64,000 bases of DNA, from NCBI GenBank assembly GCA_023974075.1, contig CM043792.1, forward strand, positions 22,903,319-22,967,318, given 5' to 3'. This stretch comes from Chaenocephalus aceratus (lineage: Eukaryota; Chordata; Actinopteri; Perciformes; Channichthyidae). A program made the translations under genes and the position numbers. The notes under the pieces are model-generated. The model had not been told where the DNA came from, did no database searches, and worked only from the letters and a program-made list of their open reading frames with translations. How positions within the stretch are numbered: the stretch's first letter is position 1; the number at the start of each line of letters is the position of its first letter. This document shows positions 45,299 through 57,799 of this stretch, one piece after another.

Positions 45299-48200
45299 GT
45301 AAGACATGCTTTTAGACATTTAACTGACTGACAAGGAGGGTGTGCTACGGCAACAAGATATACATGTATTAAACCTGCACCCTTTATCGCGTTGATGTTT
45401 TCTGGTCAGGATGCATCCACCTTAGGAAAAGTGCCATAGTAAAGTCAACCAATTCGCCTCTTCAGTTGTGCTGTGCTAATGTCACATGGCAACTACAGTA
45501 CTAAAGTCCCAACAGGATGGTTTGAATACATTAACAGCAAATTCAGAAAATGCTATTAATTTTAAAAGTGCAAACTCACTACCTCTTCATTACTGAATTC
45601 CTCAACAGTAGAAGTGTCCCAACTTTTCACTCTTGTAGGGTTGAATAACACATAATCGTGCTCACCCATCATATCATCTGAGATAATAGTTGAATAAAGT
45701 GTTGACAGTTCATTTGCATAGGTTGGTTTTCTCTTTACCTTTTGACACATTATTGGTCTGATGCTGTCTTTATTAGTCTCATTGTACCTTTACATTTGAT
45801 TAGCCATTCATGATTAAATCAAAAAGTCATGTGATCCCTTTTTAGAAAACAATATTTAGCTTTTTGCTCACCATCACAAAGGAAAAGCTGCATCTGTATC
45901 CCTGGCGTTGGATTTCACTCGTGCTCATTGCCTCTTCAGCAATGCAAAGACTGAGCAGGCACTTGAACCCGGGTTGTCTGACAGAAAGATAATCTCTCTC
46001 CACTCGGTCAGTCTGCCACTGAATGCTCAACCCTTCTTTCATTCAACAAAATGCTTGAATGGCCAGGATTCAAATGTATCCAAAAAATATACTGGACAAC
46101 CCCACATTGGATGAAACGTATATCTGGGGAGAATGTTTTTAGCACACATATCCCAAAAAGAGTGCTATATGGAAATGCAGAATACGTTAGATTTGATATC
46201 ATCTTGAACATCACTGGCCCTATACATTATGGGACATTTTCCAGTGGTCATTATTTGTTGTAGTTATCATATCAACTATTACTGTCCAGAAGCAAGCCCC
46301 CCCCCCTGGCCATGTAACAGGTGCATTTTTGGAAGAACTGTTCTATAAACCCTTTTAACCCACATACATTTGATTACTTTTTATATAGTTGCTGTGTTGA
46401 CAGATGAGTCGGTTTTCTTAGTAATATTAAGTTTTCATAATAATTAGTAAAAGAGAGTCACATATGCATTCTCTCCAAGACTGTCCAATTCAAACTTCAA
46501 CGCAACCTTTTGCAACTAACTATAAATCAACCTTTTTTAGATTAATCGTGTATAAATGCGTAAATAAGTTGGTAACTTTTTACCCATTTCGTGGGCAAAT
46601 CTTTAAATGTACGTTTTGTCCAACCGCTGTCCAAAACCACAGTATATTGTATTTACAATGATAAGAAAACAGTTGATTTCAGACATTGGAGAAACTGAAT
46701 GTTGGCAAATTAAACTGAATTAAGATGAATAATAAAGAAGTAATTAGTCATAGTTGATTTATATTTTGATCAGCTTATCCCTAATTGCAACTCTACTTAA
46801 GAACTAAAAACGTTTCCAATTTAAAAACGGCTTAAATATTGTTTTCTTATTACAAAGGCTGGAAATATTGGGTTGACAAGTCACTTTCATCATGCTTATA
46901 ATCTAGTAGTATAATACTGCTTGTGTCTTTATCGTCCATCCAGTCTTTGGTTGTTTAGTAACTTTACTCATGAACATAGCTTTGTTCGTATCCTTTAGGC
47001 AGACGCTACCGCCAAGCCTTGAAATAACATGGATCCATACATTTCTGTGAAAACAGTCTTGGGTTGCACCACTGCAGCCACCTCTTAACTCTCTTTGACT
47101 GGTGCATTTGCTAAAATTAAATTGCAGTGAAGATCGAAAACATCTGTGTGCCTTTTACAAACAATTTGAGAATGTGAAGTTTCTTTTTTCTCTTGTCTTC
47201 TTTGGAAGTCTGCATTATCCAGTCTCATTGACAGTCCTAAGTTTTCCTCCGAGGTAGCTCATCTTCTCTGAGTGGTGACCGAAGATTTCTCTGGGCAATA
47301 AAGCAGTCTGACACCGAGACTGACTCCTCCCCCACTGCTGCTGCCAGAAGCTCTTTCTGTCTCAGTTTACACTAATACACTCACGCTCACATGTATTCAG
47401 TAAGAAGTTGCACACGTCTCTTGTAGACCTGCTCTCTTTGAAGTTCTGGACGCAGCTCAGGGTCTTAAGTACACTGGGAAGATTTTAGGGGCCACCCCGC
47501 AGATGGAATGATAAGTACTTTTTTTTTCTTTAGTTGAAAAAGCCCTGATTCTTAGAAAAAAATTCAGAAAGATATCTGAGGAACCTGTATCTTACAGCCT
47601 TGTTTCTATTTTCTTGTACTTGTTCAGTTACATTAACTTAGTTTCTTTGAATTGGATTTGCAGTCAATGGATGTAATGTATCTGTACATATTAATTTCAG
47701 GTACCAGATAGATGTGGTTCATAATTAAAAAAAAATGATTCCTTCTTACTTTGGATGTTGATGCAGGACAAGATTAAAATTAAAAGGATGTATTTAGTTG
47801 CTTTAAAAATTTAATTCATGATGGCAATTATTACTTTTGTTACAAATATATTATTATAACAGGATACCCTATGGATTTGACTTACTGAGTTACGGTAATT
47901 GGTAAAGCCTTTCCATTATTGCTGGCCTGACAGATAGCAAAGACATCTCCCTTTGCCACATCCAGCCCACCGCACACTGAGCTGTCACTCACAGCTACAG
48001 ATTAGCAGTCTGTGTTTGTTGTTTATGTTAATACGTGACAGTTTTTTATGGTGCTCTGGTCTCGTGTCAGCATATGCGTGTGCCCGTGGCCACCAGCAAG
48101 TGCTAGGTTGGTTTTCATTCGTATGGCTGAGTGGGTGTGTCAGCGCCGGGGGTGAGAAAGGGGCAACCACTTTCCAACCCTCCTGTTCACCTAGCGGGGT

Positions 48201-51200
48201 TTCCCCCTCCTTTGTCTGGCTAGTATGAATGGTCACCATCCCCTGGGTCTGCATTATTCAGCTACACCACCATTACCTGTTGTTTAAAACTGTCAAGCGT
48301 TAGTTCTGCCTTCCGCCAGCATGTCGTAGTAGTGGCAGACGTTACTCTGGATCGGCTGACTAAAGTGTCAGCAGAGGTGCCACTGATTGAGATGAGAAGA
48401 GTGGTGGGTGGCGCTGAAAGCCATCTAATCAGCCACCTCCATCAGACCTGTCGCCCTCTTCTACCTTTTTCCTCCTTCTGCTTTTAACCTTCGTATCATA
48501 TACTTCAGAAAGAAACTGTAGGCTGTATCATTCATTCAAATCAAGTCTGTCTGCTAGAAAAGTGGCTGTGGTCTTCATAAACACTGCAAATCACTGCAGC
48601 CCAAGCTTTATAAGTGCCACACTAATTTTGCACATCTTGAAGTCATCAGAGCTCTTCTTATAAAACACCTTATAACAAGTTTTACAAATCTACAGCCAAT
48701 CGGATGTCTGGAAAATAGCCTGGCACGCTGCTTTTATCACTTTTTGAATTAGGCATGACATTTCAATTTGTTCATCTAATTCTTACTGCACAATCAAATC
48801 TAATACTTTAATTACGGTGAAAAAAACTACGATATATCTAAATTATTAACTAAATGAGAATTCCCAACGTCATCAAGCATTACTTATGGCTACTACTTTT
48901 CTGCAATATTCCAAAATCCAATGAAAAACATCCCAGTGCTTTTGGTCGAGGGAGCACTTGCAATGAAACATTAAGGTTCCTCATTTTTAGCTTTCCACGA
49001 TTAAGTCTGTCCCTTTAGCGCTGTAATGATAATGTAACAACCGTGCTCCATCTATACCTTTGAGAGAGGAGGGGCATTTTAGCCGTTCCATCTCAATCTC
49101 TCTGACTCTGTTGAAGCAGTCATCTGCAAAGTCTGTTATTATCAACCAGACTAGTCAATTGGAAATGTTCATGTGGCTTCTGTAAAGCTCTTGGTCAGAG
49201 ACAACCGGCAACATCAATGTATTCCTCAGGTGAGATAAGTGTGACTCAAGTGTTCGGATTCTTTGGTTAGTCATTGGTTCCGCTGTCACTACTTGGCATG
49301 AGATTGCGTGCTGCTGGATATGCTCATTTTATCCTTGTTGTGTAACAAGCAAGTTCAAATTGTACTTGCAGCCTATAGAAAATAGTTACCGTGCTGGAGG
49401 CACTTTTTACTTTTGTGTGGTTTAAATTCTGTTGCTGAATAGGCCTGGGGCAATGAACAGGTGCTTGCTCTCAACTATGCACCATTCATATCTCTTGCTG
49501 TACTCTGAGACAAGTTGCTGTGCTACAAGGTTGGGCACTCCATTTAAAGCATGTGGCTGTCATATTCAAGATTCCCTTGATTCGCACTATATTTCATAAA
49601 TTAACAGGTTGGATTTCTTTCCAACCTAAGTAATCCAGTGTGCTCAGACGTTGAGCTAGTCGTGTGTGGCTGTTAAGGCCTGTAAGATCTCTATTGGCTG
49701 ACACACACAGGCACTATCACACCTTGACGTGAAGGACATTGCTTCTTTTTTTTACCCAAAAAATATATTGTATATTATCGGGGCTATTAATACTTTTATC
49801 GGGATGACGTCATAATTCCTAATATCGGACCGATAATTATCGCGCACCACTAGTTATCGTTCACTTTTTTAACACAGCCACAAGAATGCTGTCAGTTGAA
49901 GAGCTAAAACTTTTCCTATATGCACCTTTCTTTCTTACCCCAGGTACTGGGCTCTTGTAATGTACGCACGTTTGCCCATGTCTGCACAAGAGCATAAGTA
50001 ATCCTCCAGTGATACAAATGTTGCACACTGCAAAGTTACATTGTGTTCATCTACATAGATTTGATTTTTAAATGTTTTACAGATAAACACCCTAATTTAA
50101 GGTGAAGCTTGGTTTCATAAACTATTTGAAAATAAATTGACAAAGATCCGATATTTTTGATTTGTTGCCATAAAGAACAACAATGTTTCGGCCTAAACAC
50201 ACAATCCTGATGTGTGGCGTTAAAATTACCAGAAAAGAGAATTTAATTGTTTCCGGCAATTATTTGTATGATAATGAAAGGACTTAAAAAGTGGTCTTTA
50301 GTATGTGTTTTGTTATTCATGTATGATTTGTATCATGTGAGAAAAACCAACTGTACCAAGACACAGAGGTGCTTTGCTAGTTTATGTGAGTAGCAGTTGG
50401 TGACGAGAGTTGCAAGGCATTACTCAATGCCATTGGCTTTTTGACATTGTCTCCAAAATATAAACAAAAGTAGTCATATTTCAAAGGTCGATTCCATGGA
50501 GTTTGGTTATGAAAGTTTTTTCTGACAACATATTGAACAACATAAACATAACGTACATAATATCAAAAATAACTAAAACGAAATCTGAGTGGTGACAAAG
50601 TGGAAAGGCAGGGAAGTCGTAATATGTCAAGGTACAAATCAACAGCTAATTCCCTTTCTTTCTTTTTTAGATCTTGTGTCTCTGTTTGACCTGGAAAACG
50701 ACCTTCCAGATGAGCTCATCCCCAATGGAGACTTGGGAATGTCTTCTAATGGCGGTCCAGGTGGAGGGGGTCCTGGTCTCAACTCCATCGTTCCTGATGC
50801 CGCAGCCAAACACAAGCAGCTGTCGGAGCTCCTACGACCGGGAAGCTCCTCCATATTGGGAAGTAGTCTCAACTCTGCCAGCGCCCAACAAGGAAGCATG
50901 GTGGGAAGCCAGCTAGGTGCTGTGCTCGGTAAAAGTCCACTGGGGCAGGGCTCTCCCAATCACCAGTCTCCCCAGGCCCAAAAGGGAGGTGCAGCTGGAC
51001 AAGGCAATGGAAGCACGGGCATGAGCTTTAACCAGGCCATGTTGAACAGTGGGCAGGGTCATGGGGTCATGGCAGGACAAGTGATGAATGGGGCTCTGGG
51101 ACCGGCAGGCCGTGGTAGACCTGGTATGCAATATCAGGGCCAAGGCATGCAGGGGGCACAAGTGGGTGCTGGACCTGGTGTTGGAGGCAGTGTGCTGGCA

Positions 51201-51278
51201 GAAACACTCACCCAAGGAGGGCCTCAGATGGGTACACACAACGTGATGAATGCTCAGCAAGCTGGAAACATGAATAAG
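45214..51278 (+). CDS. crebbp: CREB-binding protein, first two coding exons (partial)
   Basis: Exons 45214-45298 and 50671-51278 join in frame to the first 231 residues of a histone acetyltransferase coactivator that is bound by phospho-CREB through its KIX domain. The start MADNLLD...PPTAKRPKLNSP matches the CBP N-terminus, including the basic nuclear-localisation-type patch. Exon 2 supplies LFDLENDLPDELIPNG, the nuclear-receptor motif LXXLL (LSELL, 50820-50834), and Gly/Gln-rich low-complexity sequence with VMNG.LG.AGRGR and SVLAETLTQ, all CBP hallmarks. TAZ, KIX, bromo and HAT domains lie beyond the right edge. Teleosts usually keep two crebbp copies; which one this is cannot be decided. 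Paralogue ep300 is less likely given the N-terminus and the adcy9 neighbour. Confidence 0.95.
45299..50670 (+). other. crebbp: crebbp intron 1
   Basis: 5.4 kb. No gene is recognised. 49740-49860 looks like a fragment of a hAT-type repeat (tatcgggatgacgtcat, atatcggaccgataatt) and happens to contain a full CRE at 49805-49812. The rest is unique-looking AT-rich DNA. Confidence 0.65.
50671..51278 (+). CDS. crebbp: crebbp coding exon 2
   Basis: 608 bp, residues 29-231, ending in phase 0 at AATAAG|gtaagg. Acceptor tcttttttag. It is shorter than the roughly 700-bp human counterpart because the Gly/Ser/Gln-rich stretches are shorter. Confidence 0.95.
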
Positions 51279-51690
51279 GTAAGGCTCAAAATTCGTATTT
51301 TACTAATTACCAGTTACCAGTTGTTTGTTTATCAAAGTACAAGTGAGGCATGGAGTATGGGAGTTCATGATAATCCGTTCAGTGCAACAAATTATTCCAC
51401 TTGTACAACAGAGGACAGCAAATTCATGTCACATTTGCAAATATATCAGATGGTCCCAAGTTTTAGATTTATCTGTTTTGTCCAATTTTTACTTTGATTT
51501 TAATTCACAATAACAATACAACGAAAATTACCAAGCAGAAGATACACACATAACATTACTTTGTGCTTATTCTGACTTTTTGTTGTTGCGAACATAGAAA
51601 TGTAAATGTTCACGTTAGCCGTTTTTGCCTCGAAAGAGTCATGCAAAGAAAAGTAATTTGCAACCTCTGTTAAAAAGCTAACTCCCGGCT
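51279..51690 (+). other. crebbp: crebbp intron 2, left flank of the transposon cluster
   Basis: Intronic sequence from the exon 2 donor to the first transposon end. The open frame continuing from exon 2 to 51497 is intron read-through. Confidence 0.7.
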
Positions 51691-52016
51691 AGGGCGGCAC
51701 AATATATCGAAAATCTATCGTCATCCCGATATCAACATCTGCGATAGAAAACATTGCATTGACCAATCAGATGAAGCCTTACTCCTCTAGATGTCCTGCC
51801 CCCCCATATAGAGGTCACGCTATTGGCCGAGGTGATAAAGCCAATGTTAGCGGAACATAGTGAGGGCTGAAGGGAGAGAGACGGGTGAGGAAAATATTGG
51901 GGTACAACATGCAGGAGAATAACTTGTATGTAAATAAGTCTGTTATTTTGAAGTATTTTAGTTTCAAGTCAGTTTCAGTTTTATTAGCGGGTTTTTCACA
52001 AGACATGACACACAAC
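51691..52016. mobile_element. hAT-type element, left end only
   Basis: Begins TAGGGCGGCACAATATATCG with subterminal TATCG repeats, a common fish hAT terminus. No matching right end or target duplication was found, so it is truncated or interrupted. Confidence 0.5.
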
Positions 52017-52262
52017 CAGTGTTAATTTCGTCAGCTATTTTTTTTTATTTAGTCTTAGTCCTGTGATAAATTTCCTTTTTAGTTTTAGTCATATTTAGTC
52101 GCCTTCATCCTGTTTTTATTTAGTCAAGTTTTAGTCGATTAAAAGTCTGAGCATTTTAGTCTTATTTTAGTCAAAGAAAACTAATTATTTTAGTCTACTT
52201 TTTGTCAATGAAAACTGTTGAGTCTTTTTTAGTCATCAGATTATATAGAACATTTCAGTCAA
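52017..52262. mobile_element. Repeat with TTTAGTC subrepeats, left end
   Basis: Starts CAGTGTTAATTTCGTCAG and contains about ten copies of (T)TTTAGTC. It resembles a high-copy teleost hAT terminus. The right end is absent. Confidence 0.5.
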
Positions 52263-52614
52263 ACTAGCAGGGCTCGACATTAAGGACTGCCCGGTGGCCC
52301 GGGGCCATCTAGTATTTAGCTCGGGCAATGAAGCCTCACCTGCTGGTTGCCCCGATCGGGCAATCTATTATGCCAGTATCATGCAGCTCGCGGATCCAGT
52401 AATGAGTGACCCGACAGTAAAACTAAACCTATCTATAACTAGTAGGGATGCTTCGATCGATCGGTCACCGATCGATATTGGCCGATACTCACTCTTTACC
52501 GATCGATCGGTGCTCTCTAAACATGCCGATCGCGAGAGCCGATCGCGAGAGCCGATCGCATGACGTAAAATACATGACACTTTTCTCTGTGTGCGGCAAA
52601 ACAAGCTCGCCAAA

Positions 52615-52752
52615 ATGGCTTCACCGGTCTGGCATTATTTTAAGGTGTCTGAAAAAGACAGTAAAATAGCGGAATGCAACGTGTGTGTGAAGCAGAAATC
52701 CTGCAGCTCCGCCCGCCGGACCGGTAAGCGGAGCGAAACACACAAGAGTTAG
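52615..52752 (+). pseudogene. BED zinc-finger start of a hAT transposase
   Basis: Inside the nested element the + strand reads MASPVWHYFKVSEKD, then an ECNVC cysteine pair, and stops after about 45 codons. SPVW.YF plus C-x2-C is the start of a BED-type finger as in ZBED/hAT transposases. Everything downstream is gone, so the element depends on a partner for movement. Confidence 0.65.
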
Positions 52753-53051
52753 ACCTAACACACTTAGGTATTTTATCTACCTCTGGAACAAGCTAAACTA
52801 GTTATAAATATATTTATTCTTCACTGTCGGGTCACTCATTACTGGATCAGTGAGCTGCATGAGATACTGACTGGCTGTCAGGAGAGAGGGGGAGAGAGAT
52901 GGAGAGAGGAAAAGAGAGCGCTTCCGCTAATTTCTCCCGTGTTATTATCCAAAGTGAATGTCAACTTGAATAATGTACATAATTTGAATGTAATAATTAA
53001 GTTGATTGTTGTTTGTGGAAGCTCCAGTGAATGAGCCCCATTAACTGAGTT

Positions 53052-53103
53052 TAAACATCACTTTAAATGGAAGATTTAAAGTGATGTTTAAATCTTCCAT
53101 TTA
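53052..53103. repeat. Two overlapping, mutually exclusive hairpins
   Basis: Hairpin 1: 17-bp arms 53052-53068 and 53074-53090, loop 5 nt. Hairpin 2: 17-bp arms 53064-53080 and 53087-53103, spacer 6 nt. The arms share bases, so only one can form at a time. Both are perfect by eye. Confidence 0.85.
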
Positions 53104-54127
53104 GGCCCCGCCCACTCGATCGGATCGGCGATCGGTATCGGCCGATACTGATTTCGGCGATCGGCCCCGAAATTGGCGATCGGAGCATCCCTAATAACTA
53201 GTTTAGGTAGTTTGAGAGGTAATTAAAATAGCTACGTGTGATATTCTAACCTGAAGTGTGTGTTTGGTCCGCTCACCGCTGCATGTGATCATGCAGAGCT
53301 GCATGTCGACTCGTCAGCAGCAGCTGATATCTCTCTCCCGTCAAATTAGACTTCACTCGCGTTTATGTCCATATCGATCAGATCCAGCTAGTTCTAGCTA
53401 ATGATAGGACTACCTGATTATTAAAAGACACCTAAACAATAAGTGTCGCGATGCAACTGGGTGAGGCCACAAAGTATAGCGCAGCATTATACATTTGTTT
53501 ACATGCCCACCGGAACCCCGAGGCATTACCAACAGATCAACGCACAATCAACCCATACAGGACATCTCTTTCTCCACATTAAGTGTTAGACATTAGAATT
53601 GACTATTATTGTCTGTCACATGCTCTTCTTGTCCGTCACATAAGTGGCGCAACTGAAGCGGTATTGCGCTAAAGGGAAATAATTTTGACCGGACATTTTG
53701 ACCGAAGAGATTTAGATTTGCCGGCAAACGGGAACTCTGACGTCGCCATTTTGTGTGCTTCGCGGATGCGCTCGGCTCCTCTCGACTGCTGCTCGGGTCT
53801 GCTCGGTCAGCTTCCGGATGAGGAGGCATTCGTTCGACCAACTTACAGTAGATAACATTACAAACATTTGAACAGGGGCCATAATAGTGTAAATAATGTT
53901 TGTTTTGGCAGTATAACTGAATGTAATGTGTTCTACTTTTTTACATCTGGGAAGGCATTTGCCTTCATCAGGTGGAAAGTGTCTTGACCAACAACTTAAG
54001 TATTTCTTATAGCTATGCAGGGCATGCAAACACAAACAAGAACAAACAAACAAGTGAAATGAAGAATACAATTGAAATTGTACAATATAATATTGTGGTG
54101 GTTCATCTTATAATTCAGTCTAGAGCA

Positions 54128-54800
54128 GGGGTCTCCAACCTTTCTTCATCTGAGAGCTACTTTGAAAAAATTAAAGTGGCCAAGAGCTACTTCCATCACA
54201 TCGCTTACATTTATTCACATAGCACTCATCAGTTGAATTAAGCTATACTTTTGTACACGTGTGAAATTGCAATACCTAAAGCTTATCACAAATCTTAACT
54301 TCACATCAAGGTCCAAGAAAACGAACATTTCTCACATATTATTATGGCCCACATAGTATACTTCACTCAAAATGCACATAAATGTCCCTAATCACTACCT
54401 TACAAGCATTGTATGCACTTAAGGTCAAATAAGTGCATTCACTCTTTTTCACAGTTAGTGAGATGAATGGCGCTGCATGGAGTCCACCATAGGTGTATGC
54501 TGGAGTGTACCCACTTAGGTTCACTCTAATAGTCATTTAAATGTTCATCAGTCAGTCTTGTTCTGGATTTAGATTTCATGACATTCATGCCAGAAAAAGC
54601 TGCTTCACAAAGGTATGTAGAACAGAACCAAATAAAGCAGACATGTTCAGTGCTGCTTGGTGAATGTTCTTATAGTTTTCTGGGTCTACAAGGCTCCAGA
54701 AATGTTGTGAGTTTTGCTGAGACTTAAGTTGAACATGATTTTGGAGATTTATAACCTCCATCTCCATAGGATTGACACTGAACAGTTCAGCCATCTTCTT
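54128..54800 (-). mobile_element. hAT element end with transposase C-terminus
   Basis: Starts CAGGGGTCTCCAACC, a hAT terminus. The minus-strand frame 54794-54585 (MAELFSVNPMEMEVINLQN, NIHQAALNMSALFGS) continues, after a frameshift near 54600, as EAAFSGMNVMKSKSRTRL down to about 54510. This is the hAT C-terminal dimerisation region of the GTF2IRD2-like group. It may be the left part of the same copy whose right part is 60803-61488. Confidence 0.75.
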
Positions 54801-54813
54801 CTTCGTCTTGACA

Positions 54814-55520
54814 TGAAATTATAAACCATAATAAATCAACTGTATAGGTCTATCCTCCCTATATCTGTGTGTGAAATTGTTCCATCCTCAAAAACAAAAA
54901 ACTAATACTTCTGCAGTCAAGCTGCAGCTTCTAGCAAAGGTCTTCTGTTAAAAAAAAGGATACTGAATGTCCTGAATGTGGCATCACACACAGGACTTGA
55001 GTCTGAACACAACAGACAACAGCATTATAAAAACAAAAATACTACATGTGGGTGCACAGCACACTCACATTCTCTGTCTTACTGTTACATAAATCCCATG
55101 AATGTATGAGACTAGGTTAGCTTCATCATATCTCAATCAGTGAATAATAAAGTTTCTATCGGGTCACTATCAGCCTGTCACTCATTATTTTCAGGGAGGG
55201 GGCGGGGTTTGGAGGAACGGAGAGGAGACGGTGATTGCGGAAGCTTTCCTCCTGCCTTCACAAACTTTACACAAGTATTTATCAACTGAAAATAGCAAGA
55301 GGACATTCATACTCTGCAATCCAAGACTTGATTAAATCCACCAAAAACCTGACATGACGATAACGAGTGTTTTTCAAAAAACACAAATCCCTCCCTGTGT
55401 GTCTCTGAGCCGCAGCGACGCGGGCCTGATTCAGAGCGGGTCATTCTGCCGTTGGTTCTGGACTGGTGTTGCTGGAGAAAGCAGACTGGTCCGTGTGTGT
55501 TGCCGCTGTCACGTCTGTTA
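54814..55520. mobile_element. Second copy of the 17244-18513 element interior
   Basis: Long collinear match with 17609-18315 (for example gtttctatcgggtcactatc, agggagggggcgggg, cctgacatga). No ends or hairpin are seen here. It interrupts the hAT transposase sequence on its left. Confidence 0.8.
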
Positions 55521-55542
55521 TTACAGTACAAAACGTTATTGC

Positions 55543-55613
55543 CCCCCCCCCCCCCCCCCCCACTCAAGGGGTGGACGCCCTCTCAGCCCTGGTCTGGCGA
55601 AAACACTGGTTGG
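55543..55613. repeat. C-tract plus 52-bp box, copy 1
   Basis: A C-run (55543-55560) is followed by ggggtggacgccctctcagc... to cactggttgg. The same arrangement recurs at 58272-58332 with two mismatches in the box. Confidence 0.85.
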
Positions 55614-55910
55614 TTTTCCGAATTTTTTTTACTCGGAAAATGTTTCTTTATTACATAATAAATCTGATTTGTACAGCATTTTAGTAGGATAGCAGTATTT
55701 TAAAGTGTCAAAAACAAAGTGACAGTAACAGACTGGAACAAGAAAACCAGTGTTTTTGTACCTATAGTGCTACCAAACAAAGTAGGCATTTTCTTTGTGC
55801 CACTGCATCTCACAAATAAACAAGGACATTTAATAATCAGACCCTGCAATAAAATAAATCAAGTTTCACTTTAGTTTTTCAAGTAACTCAACTCAAACTC
55901 ACTAAGTCAC

Positions 55911-56066
55911 TCACTCAGCATCATCAGACAGGTTTTTAGGAATATGAGAATGTCCACATTTCCAAGTATTTATAAGCTGGGATGTTTGGGCATTTACAAT
56001 ATCCCCTGCTCTGGAAAAAACTCTCTCGCTTGGTACTGATGTTGCTGGGACAGCAGTGGTCGCGTT
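55911..56066 (-). pseudogene. hAT transposase C-terminal fragment (ZBED1/Ac-like)
   Basis: The minus strand reads ATTAVPATSVPSERVFSRAG followed by DIVNAQ, the Ac/ZBED1-type hAT dimerisation motif, and ends at TGA 55913-55911. With the BED finger at 58748-59002 on the same strand it may be the two ends of one broken transposase. Confidence 0.75.
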
Positions 56067-56452
56067 AACAGAATATTTTATTTATCAATGACGGAAAAAT
56101 CTGAAAGCAGTCTGTCATTTTGACAGATTAGAACAAACTCGGAACAGCGCCAACGTTTCCCCGCAGCGAGGCTCTGGTGTTATGCCGTGTTATGCATGCC
56201 CTCCAAAAGGAAATTATATAGTTTCCAAACCGTACTTTGCCGTACAGATCAACACATGTCTGGGAGGTTTTGCTTTACGCTGTGTGCGCTCCCGCGAGGT
56301 GCATGCACACACGGCATAACACCCCCCCCCGCTGACAGTTCACGAGCGTGCTCTCTTGTGAACTGTTCAGACCCGACGGGTAATAAGGGATTATGACGGA
56401 CATTTTACGATCCTGTCTGTCAAAATGACGGACAGCGAAAAAGTCTAACGCC

Positions 56453-57610
56453 CAGGGCTCTCGACTAACTTTTTTCCCCATCCTCCCGGAACTGTCCGAA
56501 ATACAATCTAAGCCGCCCCGAAATTAATGTGGACCGTCCCGAATTTAAAATGTTAGTTTTTCTACATTATCATTAGCTAAAATCATTCAAAGTGACCTTT
56601 AACATAAATAAAACATCATACAAATCATTAGATGATAATTCATCAACCTTTTTATTTGAGTAAATCATTAAATCACATAAACAAAGGCCAAATATATTTA
56701 AACAAACACACAAACGAGAAAATTACTCTAATATTGAATCCAATCAAGTCCCATCCAATTAACAAAAAAATCCAACACTGTCCTGAAGACAGAACCCAGA
56801 GTAACCACTAACCAGGATGACAGTCTGTAACACAGTCAGGAGACCTTTACAAACTGCCCCGCCCCCTCGCACACAGACGAGAGAGAGAGATCTCGCCTGG
56901 ATTGGAAAGCTCGAAAATACATTATAGAAGCATGTTGTAGTCTAAAACTGCGATATAATGTGTATGTAGCAATAATACATATGACATATATTTTTTAAAT
57001 GTCTCCAGTACCGATAAAAAGTCCGATAATGTCGGAGCTTAACGTTACTTACCACTGTCTTTAATTCCGGCCCGGGGCCCGTTTAATACCGGGGCTCGAG
57101 AGGCGCAGTATATTGTTAAGGACTAAATACAATGCAGGGTTCTCTTCTCAGCCTTATTACCCATAGGGGATGAAGAGGAGTAAGTAAATAAAGAGGCCGG
57201 CGCTCCAGGGTTTGGTTCTGCTGTGCGTTTTTGTGATGTAACGGTAAAACATTTCAGAATTCCTCCACGAGATGTCATTGTACATCACTCAACCCGCGAA
57301 ATACACACACTCAGTACATAGCTAGACCCGCGAATTTGCGGGCCAGGAATTCGCGGGCACAGCTGGAGCTACGTACTGTGTGTGTGTGGGTATTTCGCGG
57401 GTTGCTAAATGTTTTGTGCGTGTGTGTTTATGTTGACAAGGAGGTTTAATAACTGTGTGCTACACAAAACGTGCAGTCGGTTTCATTTTCATCTTCGTTT
57501 GTAGTAGAGTTAGCAGGGTATTTTTATTTTAACTCTCGTCCCAAAATTATTTTTTATCCTCCCCGACAATATTTTTTTCGGCCCTGGGACGTCCTTAAGC
57601 TCGAGCCCTG
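56453..57610. mobile_element. Non-autonomous element with perfect TSD (CAGGGCTC ends)
   Basis: 1158 bp, starting CAGGGCTCTCGACTAAC and ending TTAAGCTCGAGCCCTG. 8-bp flanks CTAACGCC are identical at 56445-56452 and 57611-57618. No transposase frame. Its ends resemble those of repeat copies A and B. It contains a large imperfect palindrome at 57290-57404. Confidence 0.88.
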
Positions 57611-57799
57611 CTAACGCCACCTCAGTGGGACGGAGAGATATGCTTTGGCCATGGGTGACAGCAGTGGGTCAAACTGTGCATTGTCTCTCCACCACTTCAA
57701 AAACAATACAGTTTTTGCCAAGAAGGTGAGGCTTATTGACAGAGATATAAATATACTGTTGGTACTTGTCAATGTCTCTAGGTGTGTAAATGTAGCCTT

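Larger units (their letters stand above)
52443..53193 (+). mobile_element. Nested hAT element with TSD and empty-site proof
   Basis: 751 bp, TAGGGATGC...GCATCCCTA, flanked by ATAACTAG at 52435-52442 and 53194-53201. Copy B at about 60145 shows the uninterrupted site with a single CTAGTTAT (reverse complement). Subterminal ends are built of CGATCGG words. Confidence 0.93.
52268..54029 (+). mobile_element. Repeat copy A (CAGGGCTCGAC family), interrupted
   Basis: Begins CAGGGCTCGACATTAAGG and matches, base for base over most of its length, the reverse complement of 59323-60311. It is about 1.0 kb without the nested element at 52443-53193. Identity with copy B stops after gcagggcatgcaa. No intact coding frame. 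Confidence 0.85.

Noticed and set aside
45960..45995. tRNA-like B-box impression (cttgaacccgggttgtctga)
   Set aside because: No A-box or foldable cloverleaf around it; gaacccgggttg is simply a short palindrome.
49805..49812. Perfect CRE palindrome in crebbp intron 1
   Set aside because: It sits in a repeat-like tract (tatcggg...ggaccgataatt) that looks like a transposon fragment, so it is probably inherited from the repeat.
50589..51497. 302-codon ORF as a full gene
   Set aside because: Only 50671-51278 is crebbp exon 2; both ends are intron read-through beyond clear splice sites.
53593..54071. Minus-strand ORFs of 82-119 codons
   Set aside because: They lie in repeat copy A; the matching region of copy B has a broken frame, so no protein is conserved between copies.
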